64,000 bases of DNA from Copromyces sp. CBS 386.78 (lineage: Eukaryota > Ascomycota > Sordariomycetes > Sordariales > Sordariaceae): assembly GCA_030685235.1 (NCBI GenBank), contig MU839089.1, positions 124,001-188,000 on the forward strand. The letters run 5' to 3'. Under the pieces are notes generated by a model. The model made no database searches. It was not told the DNA's origin and saw only the letters and a program-made list of their open reading frames with translations. Position 1 is the stretch's first letter. Each line of letters begins with the position of its first letter. Positions 12,801 to 24,968 of this stretch are shown here, in pieces. Position numbers and translations under genes: made by a program.

Positions 12801-13393
12801 GAAACAGCCTGTTGGACCTTGTCGGGTCCGACAAATGCCCGTTAACAAGATGTTGTGCCATGAAGAGTTAATCTTGGTTCAAAGACATGTGGTATTGAAT
12901 TTCAAGCTTAGGTAAAGAAAAACATAAGAAAGATGAGCTTCAAAAATAAGGCTTTCTTTTATCTTGTCTTGTCGAAACAGGTTGTCAAAATGGTATTTAG
13001 CCAAACATATGATGAAAAGTCCAACATGTGTGGTTTTCCAATATGGAATGCGCTTCACGGGTGTAAAAAATTATTGTTGAAAGCGAACAGATGTTGGAAA
13101 TAGAACCCCTTGTTAATAGTATGTCGGTGACCTTGTTGACAGACACTCCTCCCGCTCCAAAGAAATGTCACCAGAAAAACTAAGAAAGAAATCATAATGT
13201 TCAAAAGTCCTTGGTATCTCCTATCCTACTCGTACACTAAATCTACCACCCAATTCCCACTCACTTGCTTGCTCAAACAGTGGTGTATATGATCAGTTAT
13301 GCATCATCATCAGAACATCTCTCTCTTCCTCTTCGCTTAAGGTCATCCCTCTCGATTTCATTCTACAAACAAGTAGAAATCAACCACCAACCC
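9846..13393. other. 3.5-kb intergenic stretch, no gene recognised
   Basis: Overlapping ORFs of 118-160 codons occur at 10,204-10,794 on both strands, and 100-124-codon ORFs at 11,700-12,374. None has a recognisable motif, a splice-extended continuation or a good start context. The first few hundred bases are the dehydrogenase promoter side. The last kilobase (12,860-13,393) is AT-rich 3' flank of the P450 gene. Confidence 0.45.
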
Positions 13394-13421
13394 AAAAAAA
13401 AAAAAAAAAAAAAAAAAAAAA
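13394..13421. repeat. A28 homopolymer downstream of the P450 stop
   Basis: There are 28 consecutive A residues on the plus strand, so a T-run lies 37 bp after the P450 stop codon on its own strand. A second A9 run follows eight bases later. This could be a replication-slippage tract, and its length should be treated as approximate in any assembly. Confidence 0.9.
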
Positions 13422-13457
13422 GACGCGAAAAAAAAACCGATCCCCAGACTTGATCAA

Positions 13458-15134
13458 TCAACCCTTGATCTTAGGCACCCAGTTCATGCCCTTCCGCCAT
13501 TGCTTCGTCACGGGATCAAGACACTCCCTCTCGGCAGCGAACCACTCCTCCTCGATAATCTTCTTCCTCTTCTCGTCCCGCGGCGTAATCGTAGCGACAT
13601 ACGGCTCCGGCATGCACACAAACCCCTGCGTCAACCTTTCCTGATCGGGCATGATGGGCTTCCCATCCGGACCAATTTTGGGCGTCATGTTGAATCCCCA
13701 AATCATGCGCGAAACACCCAGGAACAAGGAGCGCTCGGCGACGTGAATGCCAGGGCAGATACGACGCCCGGCGCCGAAGGTGAAGTGGTCGCGCTTGGTG
13801 GGGTCGGGATTGGCGGCGGAATCGGCGAGCGAAAGCTTGTCGTCGAGGTAGCGCTCGGGCTTGAACTTGCGGGGCTCCGGGGCGCGGACGGGGTCGTTGT
13901 TGATGGCCCAGGCGTTGTTGACGACGCCGGCGTTGGCGGGGATCAGGTAGCCGTTGTAGTAGTCGTCCTGAGTGACAGCGTGCGGGACGGCGCCCATGAT
14001 GGTGGCCGGCATCCAGCGGAGGGCCTCCTTGATGGTGGCGCGGATGTACTGCAGGTTGGGCTCGTCGTCCATGGTGGGGAGGCGGTCGGAGCCGACGACG
14101 CGGTCGATTTCTTCTTGGGCCTTGCGCTGGACTTCCGGGTACAGGACCATGGCTTGGACGAAGCCGTAGAGGGTCGAGGAGGTGGTGTCGGAGCCGGCTT
14201 CGAGCAGGACGCCGGCGATGAAGGCCGCCAGGTCGTCGGAGAATCCTTCCTTCTTTTGCACGGACACGAGGTCCTCGCAGAAGCAATGCGTGATGGTGCC
14301 CTTGAGCGTGTCCTCTTTGGCTTTGAGCCAGTGGCCCTTGTAGAGAGCGAGTCCCTTCTTGTAGTACTCCTTGGCCTCCTTACGGGCGGGGAGGAGGAAG
14401 TCGGGGAGGTAGCGGATGATGGGGAAGAAGTCGACGAGGTTGGCTATGCCGGTCCGGTTCAACTCGGAGAACTGCTCGAAGCCGTTAAAAAACTGCTGTA
14501 TCTTCTCGTCGTTGTAGGTGGGCGTGCGCCAGCCGTAAACCATGGTGGTGGTCAGGGCGTTGGAGTAGCGGCGGATGTTGTAGAGGAAATCGTCGGGCTG
14601 GGTAATCATCTCGTACAGCATCCGCTTGTTCTCGAGCATCTGGTAGGGGACGTAGGACTTGGCCGAAGAGATGTTGAGGAGAGCGTGCACGAGCTTGCGG
14701 CACATGCGCCACTCGGGGGTGTAGCCCATCATGAGCATGTGCAAGTCGCCGGAGCAGATGGTCTGGCCGATGTACCTCTCCTGTCTGTGCGAGTACATGT
14801 TGCTCTTCTTGTCGAGAAGGTCCTTGACGGCCCTGTCACCGGAAAGAACGATCAAGACTTTGGTTCCGAGAATGAGACTGTAGACAGGGCCATATTCGCG
14901 AGCCCACTTTTCGAACTGAAGATGAACATCCTTCGATGGCATCTATCAAGTGTCAGCGTTAGCTATCATTCAGGTAAAAAGTCTTTGGGATTCACTTACC
15001 AAGTGAAGGTTACCAAGGATGGGAATGGTCGGGGGACCAGGAGGATAGTTCTTTGGTCTCCGCCCGACCATAAGCAGACGGATGAGGAGAGCAATGCCCA
15101 CCACAATGGGCAGGTATGTTGTGATGACGGCCAT
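13458..15134 (-). CDS. Cytochrome P450 monooxygenase, membrane-anchored, two exons
   Basis: The exons are 15000-15134 (45 codons) and 13458-14942 (494 residues plus stop), joined across a 57-nt intron with donor GTAAGT and acceptor GATAG. The total is 539 residues. The N-terminus is a membrane anchor (TYLPIVVGIALLIRLLM) followed by the proline hinge YPPGPPTIPILGN. P450 signatures are complete: the I-helix AGSDTTS (about 294-300), ExxR as EALR (351-354), KPERY (about 406) and the haem loop FTFGAGRRICPG with Cys441. It is therefore an intact endoplasmic-reticulum P450. It resembles CYP64-type fungal enzymes of secondary metabolism (my impression), and the substrate is unknown. The start was chosen at MAVITTYL because that Met begins the anchor. 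Confidence 0.94.
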
Positions 15135-16021
15135 CCTTTCTTGTTCTTCCAAGCACAAGTAAGAACCGACAACGAGACTGACTAGGTGGTTGTTTTGAGG
15201 TTGGGGCAAAAAGTTTTCACATTCTAGGCAGAAATCTCGGGGGAATTAATAGGTCTTCAAGTCATTTGTCAACGCCAGCACTCTCATCTCCAGAATGATT
15301 GATGCACATCTCGACCCATCTCGTCAATCTCTTCTGACCTCTTTGGGACGTGCTCCTCACCACCACCACTGCCTTCGTCACTGATGCTCTCTCACGGACT
15401 ACCAAGTTTCTCCAAGTCCCAAAGCGACTTGGCATCGGAGTACTTGTGGGATTTGGGGAAGGATGGGGAAGATAGACAAGGATAGTTGTGTCGGCGATAT
15501 GGGATGGCCCGCTCCGAGCTGGCTGGCGGACATGGAGGTGGGATCCAACCACGTGTAGCGGATCCGCAGCACAATGTGGTGTAGTGGGGCCCGACGGAAT
15601 AGCTTCAAAAGTGATCTCGGATGCGGACTTTGCGGACTCTGGTGTGGGCGGGTGGGATTCCGCAGATGTCAAGATACCATGGAAGGACGGCCACGCTCAC
15701 CATCTGGCCCCTTATTACCTACCCACAGTCCCCCGTAGTAGTGAGCAGTGACATCAGTTTCTTGCGCCCAACCATAGGTAATTGTCAGATCTTTGGGTGG
15801 CTGATGTAGCTCTGCCGGTGGACACTAACTCAATTGTCTTACTCCTCGGAAACTGAGTGGTGATTCCATAAAGATGCCTGATAACGCTGTGTCCCGTTGC
15901 CGTGCAAGACTGAAAACCCCCCAAAGTGCTGCGCCGTCCTAATACCCCAACATCATTCATCCCTCTGTCGTTATCCTTCCTTGCCCACCCCCCAAATACC
16001 CAACCCGTTACTCTTCCTCTC
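15135..16021. other. Intergenic; P450 promoter and 3' flank of the regulator gene
   Basis: Small ORFs (up to 136 codons) are present without motifs. At 887 bp this is a normal gap between two same-strand genes. Confidence 0.5.
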
Positions 16022-19000
16022 TCATTGATTTTCTTCAATCTGAATTTTCTGAAAATCGCTGATCAACTCGTTGACCTGCCGCATGCTGGTTTGATCGTAC
16101 TTGCCAAGAATTGGTTCGGCCGATTTGCCGCCGCCGCTTACCGGCATGTCGTCAGGGTAAGAATCGGGAGACGACCCCTTGCCCTGGTTATCCCTAACGC
16201 CTCCCGACGTCTTCCGGCCCATACGGTCCGTGAGGAGGTTGCCAAGGAGCCAGTACTCGGCCGAACACCGGATGAAACCGATCCTCTTCCACATATTCTC
16301 GGGTGTGAGATTGTCGAGGTCTGCCATGCAGTGGGGCGGCGCGGTCGACCAGTTATCAAACCATAACTCCCAAATTGTAATCCAGTTTTCCAGGCCGGTG
16401 CGGATCGGTACAAGATGGCCTTCTACCCCGTACAAGTTCTGGTGCTGGAAAATCATATAATGGAAAACTGAGCGGAACCCCACAGTCAGCATCGCTCAGG
16501 AGACGATATTCAAGGACGGTGGAGCCACACAAAGAAGCGAGAAGCCAAAAAGGGGCCAAGGAAACTTACCGGAAACAACAACAAACAGATTGAGTGGCCC
16601 AAGCTGGGCCAATCTCTGCAACATATCTGCTTCAAGGGTGGTACCGATAATGTTTTGGAGCACATCGCGGAGCAGAGTGTTGCAAATAGGACTCGGCGAA
16701 GGCATCCACCGGTAAATCTCCTCGAGACACTTCTCTGCATCCGGAGCTTGGAAGACCGCTTCCGGACTAGCCATGTGCATCCTCATCTCCTTGATCACCA
16801 TGCGGTGAGGGAGATTGTTGAAGATGACAAAGGCTGCGTCGAGAAGGAAGATCCATAGGAAGGTGCTGCAAGACCCACTCGTCAGTCCCCCGGTTCTTCG
16901 TTTATCCCAGGGGCCGGGTACACTTACCGTATAAGTTCTTCCCTCACAACGTACTCATTCCAGTCAAACTCATGTTTGAGCTGCGAGCCATATTCGAGAT
17001 GCTTCGCCATGGGAATTCCGATATCTCTCGCCACCTGATGATGGAATACAAGGTTAGCGTGTCTCCATACCCACATGCGTAATGTACAAGGCTACTCACA
17101 GATACCACAGTGTTGAAGCGATGGCGACGAATCCTCCTCTTGCTTGGGTCCGAACCTTCAAAATTCTGGTAAATACAGACGATGTACGCGGCTTGCAGAG
17201 CTTGAAGTTTTCGTTTGCAATGCAGAACCGAAGGAGGATTGGAATCATCGTCGGCCGGCGAATTAGGCTCGTTGTCATTGCAAAAGTCGTCATCGTTAAA
17301 CGCCATTTCCTCAACACAGTTGAACCACACTTTCGCGTCCTTGACGTCTTGCTCATCCGGAGAGACGGTGGCACCTAGTGAGTGTTAGTTTGGCGACTCG
17401 ACAACGCGGTGGCAGAATACTTGCCTATTATAACCATGGCGGCTAGCAGAACCGGCTTTGCGCTTGTAGGGTCGAAGGAAGGCCGATGTAGAAAGTTTAT
17501 ATTTGAATGCCAACACGACCAGTACAGTTCGATATACTTGGCAAATCTCTGTGGCGAGAAGAACTGAAGACACTCCTGCTCTTTCTCGGGAGTCCAAGTC
17601 AGAGTACCCAAAGAACTGTTGGACGGTTTATGTCTAACGACATTCATTATCGAAACCACAATCTCTTGCAGCTTGATAATGATGGGATTACTGAGCCACG
17701 ACGACCAAAGAGTCCATGGCATATAACCGTAATCATTCGACGTAGCCGAAGTGGAGACAGTTGAAGACGAAGCTGGCGAAAGCGGGGCTTGGCCCATAGG
17801 ATTTTGCAGTTGCGAAACCATTGGGTGGAATTCAACCTGCTCGTGAATCTGTTGCTGTTGTTGGAGGTGTTGTTGATGCTGCTGCATCTGTTGTAGCCGT
17901 TGGTGTTGTTTTTGCTGCTCCGTGTATGATGCATAAAAAGCATCTACGACCGCCCTCCTTTGCGCATAAGAGCCGCATTCAAACGAGTTGAGGAGACCAG
18001 TCCTGCTGGTGAAATCATACAGGAAGTGGAAAGAATAGCCACGGTGACTTTCTGAAGAGGGGCTCGACCTGGGCGTGGTGGTGGCCTCGGGAGTATCCGT
18101 TGGAGGCGCGCCGATGGGCAACCCGATCTCAAGCCAGTCGGGGATTGAAATGTCATTTTGCTCAAACATTGGGAACTGGCCAGCAGCATCATGGAGGAGG
18201 TTGTCGAGGTCGTCAAAGTGGACCACGCCGGGGTGGCCGAAGGGTGCATGGTGAGGCTGGTGAGCTGGATGAGACGGGTGGGACTGGTGGGACTGCTGGA
18301 GCATCTGGGGAACCTGGACCTGGGGAATATGGGGTAGCTGGGAAACCGGAACCGGAGAAGCGATTTGAGGGATCTGAGTCAGCGGTTGGGTAACCTGAAC
18401 CTGGATGATGTTGTGCTGCTGGTGCTGTTGCTGAGCGTGTTGCTGCTGGTACACTTGTTGTTGCTGTTGGTGTAGTTGCGGCTGGAGCTGCTGGAGTCGC
18501 GGTCGCTGTGGGGAGTGTTGCTGATGATGAAGCTGTTGCTGATGCTGGTGCTGTTGTTGGACAAAAACCGGCTGTTGATGTTGCTGCTGTTGAGGCTGTT
18601 GCGGAAGAGGTTGTTGATGCTGATACTGCCGAGTCTGCTGCTGCTGTTGTTGCTGAGTGTTGGACACGATGGGAAAGTTCTCGACCGAGTTGGAAGCACT
18701 GGTGCCAGCCGTTTCTCCGTCCTGGCCCGTCGATGAAGCAACGCTCGAGTACAAGCACTGGACTGCGCGTTTTGCGCAATTTTGGCAGGGCTGAGCCGAG
18801 TTGCAGGCTTTTTTCTGGCGGACGCATCTATCACACGCCCTTCGGCGGCCAGACGAACCGTGAGGCATGCCGTCGCATGTCTGAATATGGCGCTTCAAGA
18901 CGTCGGTCCGTTGAAAGGAGGCGCTGCACAGGATGCAGCGGTGTGGGCGTTCCGACGTGTGTGAAGCGCGGTGTCTCTGCAAATGCTCCCGACGCTTGTA

Positions 19001-19216
19001 CGTCTTGTAGCAGACGGGGCAGCGATGGACAGCCACGATCTCACTGCTCATGTTGGCGCTTGTTTCTTCACGTTTAGGCTGGCATTCGTTGTTTGGCCGT
19101 CGGGTCGTCTGGCTGAGCTGTGTTGTCATGCCCATTTTGGATGTTGATGTCGTCGAGCAGTCGAGGCCAGAATCAGTCCACGAAGCCGGTTGCCTGGACG
19201 ATTCTGGCGGTGGCAC
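16022..19216 (-). CDS. Transcription factor with two C2H2-type fingers, a Zn2Cys6 cluster and a fungal-specific regulatory domain
   Basis: There are five exons: 17425-19216, 17100-17374, 16928-17034, 16570-16865 and 16022-16467 (971 residues). Finger 1 has Cys66, Cys69, His82 and His86. Finger 2 has Cys94, Cys97, His110 and Cys114. A Zn2Cys6 cluster follows at 128-154 (CDRC...CNSAQPCQNC...C). Then come about 200 residues rich in Gln, His and Pro, and a C-terminal region (LYWSCWHSNINFLHRPSF onward) typical of fungal-specific transcription factor domains. Introns are 50, 65, 62 and 102 nt. The first uses a GC donor (GCAAGT) with AACTAAC branch and TAG acceptor. The finger arrangement recalls Cmr1/Pig1 melanin regulators, but I do not claim orthology. 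An alternative start is the Met at residue 56. A RIPped retrotransposon begins 476 bp upstream. Confidence 0.9.
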
Positions 19217-19687
19217 GCCTAGGCCGGACAGTCAGATCTGCCGGGTACTGGAGGGCAAGTTGTTCCTTGGTAAGTGGCTGCTGGCTGTGGTAGGCGCAGT
19301 TGTTGGCAAAAGTGCGGGGTGTGGAGTTGGGCTGGGCGGGAGCTGGGTCTTTGCCCTTTTCTGACCAGGTTGGGTCCAGTTGAGGTCGAGCTGGCGACCT
19401 GGACTGGCTCGAGTCCGGTCCTTTTGGATCCAGGTCAGGTCCCTGAGAGGGGGAAAATCGAGACTTTGGGAATGAGCGAACATGTCCAGGACTGGGTTCT
19501 CGGGTCGTTTAGGACCGCCGGCATGGTGGGGATCAAAGGGGGGTTTTGTGGATCCGCTTCAGGAGGCGGGGAGGAGGGGGTGTGCACAAAGCGATGATAG
19601 GCCGAGATGTTACTTGTTTGGGCTAGACAGGGGAGCATCAGGACCCGCCAGAAATGGCCTTTTACCAAACACTCGCCGGTGGCCGGG
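19217..19687. other. Upstream region of the regulator gene
   Basis: This is GC-rich, unmutated DNA between the regulator start and the target-site duplication of the copia element. It must contain the whole remaining proximal promoter. No clear TATA box was seen. Confidence 0.5.
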
Positions 19688-19692
19688 GTTAG

Positions 19693-19876
19693 TGTCAGAT
19701 TTACTGGTGTGAACTGGTTGATTGAACTATCTAGAAACTGGCCAGAAACTAGCTCTCCAACAAATCCGCTCCAGAAGGTCTAGGGGGTGCTCGGGTATCC
19801 CAGAAATGCCAAGACCTATAGTCAAGTGACTGGGACCCTCTACATCTAGGTATGATCTACACCCTATAATTTAATA
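19693..19876 (-). repeat. Copia 3' LTR (left), 184 bp
   Basis: It aligns without gaps to 31637-31820. I count about 26 differences, all transitions. The left copy keeps the unmutated form in its first ~60 bp (for example ACTGGTG) and the mutated form towards the interior, ending TTTAATA where the other ends TCTGACA. Confidence 0.95.
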
Positions 19877-20929
19877 TACCCCCTCACTTATAGACCTCTT
19901 TCGCCTTTTTAAAGTTAAAAGTAAAGTTATTTATAAATATTTTATATTATTAGTCCTAATTTCTCATTTAAATCTTCTATATCAACCTCTTTTAATCCCG
20001 GATTATCCTTTTTCTATAGTGGTACTTCGGCTATACCTAGTAGATCTCTAAAGCTTCTATACTTTAAAATATTTAATATTTTCGTTAATCTATCTTCTAA
20101 TATTAATTTTGTATCTAAATATTTAATTTTAAAAGTTTTTTTAATAAGGATTTCTTCCCTCAACTAATATTTATAAATATTTATATATCTTATTTTAATA
20201 TTAAAGGTAAGGGTTTCTTCTATAAAAGCCCTAATAGTTTGCTTATTATTATATTATAAAGTAAGAATAGGATTTTCTAGTAGTTTTACCCTTAGAGCGG
20301 ATATTAACTGCGTTATAAATAGGGTTTCCTTAGCTACTTTTTCGATTACGTATAATTCTACTTCTATTATTAAAATTGCGATTGTAATTTGCTTAATTAT
20401 TCTTTAATAGATTAAACTACTATATAGTTTAATTATAAAGCTTTGCGAACTCTTTCGATCGATGGCGTTATTTATAAACGATATATTTAAAATTATTTCT
20501 AATCGGTTACTACTACTAAAGTATAGTGCTTATATTTTAATAGTTCGAAGATATTATAATACTTTCTCGTTTATAGCTAAGTAGGTAGGACTAGGGTTAT
20601 AATTATATTATACTAATTTACTTACTAGAAACGCAATATTTAGTCTGGTATTAATTGTTATATATAGTAGGGAGCCTATATTAATTTAATAAGCGCAAAT
20701 TTCTACGTAATTAGTAGTACTTTTATAAGGGGTTAATTCTATATACCCTATAGGTACTAAGGTAGGTTGAAAACTAGATTTTAATAGTTTGGAAATTTTT
20801 TCGATATAAACTTCCTATAATAATTAGATTTTTCTTTAATTTCAATCTTAGATAATTTCGATGCCTAGAAACTATTAGAATTTATTTCTACTAGTAAAGT
20901 AATATTTTAACTATAAATTTATTACGTAT

Positions 20930-21130
20930 CTATTAATTTCTTTTATTTTACTCTTATTAAATATAAAAATAATATTATTCATATAATATAGTATAAGTAT
21001 ACTATTCTTTTTTATAATATACGGATTTTCAAGGATTGCTTCGAATCCTATTTTTTTAAACGCTCTATTGAATTTTCGTTACTATAATAAAAATATTCGT
21101 CTAAGCCCGTATAGTACTTTAATTAATTTA
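20930..21130 (-). pseudogene. Copia reverse transcriptase relic
   Basis: Minus-strand reading gives KVLYGLRR (21097-21120) and, about 110 bp further on, YMNNIIFIF (from 20985). Both are fixed landmarks of copia reverse transcriptase. The Asp-to-Asn and Gln/Trp-to-stop changes are those expected from RIP. The copy is not functional. Confidence 0.85.
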
Positions 21131-22439
21131 AAAACCTTACTAAGAATTTAATACTTTAATAGTATACGTATATAAATCTCTTTATCGAAAATTGTATTAA
21201 TAAAGGTGTTAATTATATTATATTAGATTAATTCGAAGTCGAATTTTATAGCAAAAAAAATAATAAATTTAAATAATCTCTTTACTAGAGTAAATACGTA
21301 CGTATTTACTCTATTTTTATTCTATTAATTTCCTTTTATAATTAATTATACTTTATACTTATTAAAAGTACCGTTCTTATTGAATTTATATACGTATATT
21401 TATATATAATCGAAGATTTATTTACTTTGTATCCGTAGTAAGTTTCCGCTAATTTCAATCTACGTTTTTATATCTTTGTAACTCTATAAATAAATTTCTT
21501 TTACTTACTTAAATATTTTACCGAATTAGTAATTATTAAGATCCCTATAGTATTTAAGTTTTAAGGGTAGATCTCGTCTATAAATATTATTAAGACAATT
21601 AAATTTAATAATTAACCGTTTTATTTCCGCTTTAATAATAATCTTCCTTACTATTTTTACTATTAACTATATTAATCTTCTAATATAAAAGGCGGCTTCC
21701 CAAGGTTCTTACTAGCGGATACGCTAATTTATTATTCGGTCTATTAAATAATTAATATAGAGTATAGCTGGCGGGGTTAATAGAAATAACGGATAAAACC
21801 CTATAATATATTCAATAAATATTTTTTCTATAGAAGGGTATAGATTAGCTCCTTCTTAAATTTAACCGCTCTCTTCTTAGAAAGTATTTTAATTTTGCTT
21901 GTAGTTTCTATCTAAGAGGCTTAATAGTAACGGCTCGATATTTATATTATTAATATCATTTTATAGGCCGTAGCCTTCTTTTTCTAATAGATTAAATACC
22001 TCCGAAGGTTAATTATACAATTTATTTACTTTATTAAATAAATCCGTTAATTCCTCGCTATTTATCTAGAAGTCCTCTCTTAACTTCTTAAAATTTAAGT
22101 TATACGTAATTTCTTCGTTAAAAATCACATCCTTAATCTATACTATTTTATTTATATACGGATTCTATATATAGTAGATTAAAATCGTTAAATAACCAAT
22201 AAAAAAACCTATTTATACTTTAAGTAAATACTTCTAACGCCGCTTCTCTTTCTTTTAGGCGGTATTTATTATTATAAATACTTTATAATTATAGACTTTC
22301 AAATGACTTAAATTTAGTTTACGTACTTCTTAATAACTATATTATTATATAATATAGGTATAAAATTATTTAAAAGGAGATTTCTAATTATAAAAGTATC
22401 GAAGGGATTTATTAATAAAGTAAATAATTATAATAGTAA

Positions 22440-22740
22440 TTTCTAATTATAAATTAATCGGAAATTTTAAATTTATTAATATAATATTATATTTTTCTTT
22501 AATTATACCCTTTAAACGCTCTATCCTACCGTTCTATATTTATATATTAAAAATAGAAAGTTCAATTATTATTCTTCGTTATAATAATTTTTATTATATT
22601 TCGTTACTTATAAATTCGTTATTAAACTCGAAAGTTTTAACCTTAATATTATACCGTTATTTTAATATATCGATATAGAATGCTAGCATAATAGCGATAA
22701 TAATCGTTTAACAATTTAATAAGTAGTAATTTTAAATATA
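22440..22740 (-). pseudogene. Copia integrase relic (RIPped)
   Basis: This stretch lines up base for base with 43,205-43,505, where the integrase frame is readable. It differs almost only by C/T and G/A changes, for example 'cttgaccttgatgtcgtatc' there against 'ttaaccttaatattatacc' here. It corresponds to the integrase core around the SAPNT...NG.AERSGG region. Confidence 0.85.
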
Positions 22741-23999
22741 ATTAAATTAGTAATATATAATAAGGAGGAAATATTTAACCCTATTATTTCCTTCATTAAA
22801 TTCGAAGAAATCTATTATAAATCTCTCCCTTAATTTATAGCTGCAGTCTCTAAATATATAATAAATTTATTATTTAATCTTTATTATAGCGTATACATTA
22901 TATTTAACTAATAATATACCGCGGATCTATACCCTATTAACGTTTTAAAAATAATTAAATACTTATAGTCTTAAATAACCGAATTATAAATATTAAATAT
23001 TTACCGTCTACTTAAAAGGGCACTATATATAAGAATTAATTTTATATTAATATATTACAAACGAGGTTCTAGTAAACGAGAGAGGGATAGTTTCTATAAC
23101 TATTTAATTATAAATAATATTCAAATAATAAAAGAATAATCTATTAACTTTCTTCAAATAATTATTAGGAGGACAGTAATCCTAATAGAAACCCTACCTT
23201 CGTAATTAGATATAGGAAATAAGGTTAATAGTAAAATTAGGGTAAAAGGTGACCTCTTTTAACTATAGCTTTAAAAGACTATTCTTTTCTCTAATAACAA
23301 TATTAACTTCCCTAAACCCTTTAATCGCTACCTAAATATCTTTAATTTATATATACTTATTTAAATTAATATAACGAAAGTAAAGAAAACGAATAATTTT
23401 ATTAAATATATAAAGCGAATTACTAAAATTAAATATTATTAAATTTTTAAGGGGGTAAATTTCTTCCTTAATTTAATATACCCCGCTAACCTAAAAAATT
23501 AATTTGTAGGCAATATTACGATTTATATTAAATAATTATACAATTTCCTACTTTTTAAGAACTTTCCTTTCACTACTATTTTCAATTATAATTCTTTTAA
23601 CTTCCTTAATTAGCTCGGGATCCTTCGCGAAGTTAAATTTAATAACGTATTTAATTAAAAAGAATAGCCTTATAATATATTTAAACTCTATATTTAAATT
23701 AATATATTAGTATTCCTTTAAGGAGTATAATCCCTTTTCGTATACTTTATATACGAATAGATTTACCGCTTTTTTATGGGCTTAAATTTCGGTTTTATCC
23801 GATTAGAATTTTCTTTTACTAAATTTAGACTTTATAAGCTTTTTCTTACTATTTTAACGAACGTCTTTATTATTAACTTCTTTATTTTAATTCTCGCTAA
23901 TAGATTTTTAATTATTAAATTCAATACTAATTTCGTTAATATTAAAAGCGCTACGATATTCTCCCTTCCTAATAGCGACCCCGCGTTTCGTAGAGTCGA

Positions 24000-24240
24000 T
24001 ATTATATTTCTTAAAGTCTTCGTAGACCTCTATATACGTAAGCGTACCGTCGGCTATTTATTTATCGAATTTCTAAGTACCTTCGTACTATCTAAGGCGT
24101 ACGATTTTAATTATATTAATAAAGTCGATATATTAGGAATTAATAATCTTAGTCTCTCTAACTCTTATAATTTAATTATTATTTATAGCGGTAAACTAAT
24201 TTTAAAACTAATTAATTTAGTTTTTAAATTCTTTAATTAA
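24000..24240 (-). pseudogene. Copia gag relic, distal part
   Basis: It matches the reverse complement of 42,880-43,040, again with transition differences (ggcgtacgat and aagtcgatat are shared). In the element this part of gag is separated from the gag start (near 31,450-31,545) by the gypsy insertion. The gypsy element therefore landed inside or very close to gag. Confidence 0.75.
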
Positions 24241-24757
24241 AATAATAACCGTTTTATAATATTATTTTTTAGTTCGGATTTATTCGTTAACGATTTTATA
24301 GTTAATTATATTTTTTAATTATTAATATTATTCGTTAGTCTCCTATTCTTCTTTTATAGCGTTATTTTATAATTTATAATTAATTAACGTTCTTATTTAA
24401 GTACGTACGGCTTTATCGCTAATTATAAATTCCTTTTAATTTTTCTTAGAATTAGGGTAAAGTATAAACTCTAATTTAAAGAACTTTCTATTAAATAGAT
24501 TCGCTTTAGTAGTAAAAGTATCGAAAATTATCTTATTCTACTTTCAATATTCAATAGGGACTTCTCGAATTCTATCCTAATTTATAATAGTATAAATAGT
24601 AACTCCGCTATTAAAAAGGTTAAATTCTTTTTTAGCGGCTCGAATCCACTCCTTAACTTCCTTAGTAATAGGGTATTAATTCGGATAGGGTTATTTCAGT
24701 TCGATAAATCTTTCGATAGTACTTTAGATCTATTTTTTAAGGGTATCCGTATTATAT

Positions 24758-24968
24758 TGTAACGGGGACAGCACGGTTGATACGGGTGCTGGTCGTATAG
24801 TTTAATTGAGGTTCTATTAAGAGGAGAAAAGTCTATTTGAGAGGGATCTACCGGAGGTGCGAGGTTTTAAGGGGGGCTACGCGAATACAGCCACGGGGAC
24901 AGCTACGGCGTAATAGCTCTAATCGCGAAAATTAGAGCGCTACAATTCTAAGCCTTAGCCCTATAATA
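24758..24968 (-). repeat. Gypsy 3' LTR (left), 211 bp
   Basis: It begins TGTAACGGGGACAGC and stays GC-rich over its first ~150 bp. The distal part is mutated (CTCTAATCGCGAAAATTAGAG). It aligns to 31231-31441 without length change. Confidence 0.92.

Noticed and set aside
13500..15185. 561-codon plus-strand ORF opposite the P450
   Set aside because: It is a codon-bias shadow: the antisense frame is Gly/Val/Asp-rich, has no motif, and mirrors a P450 with every catalytic signature intact.
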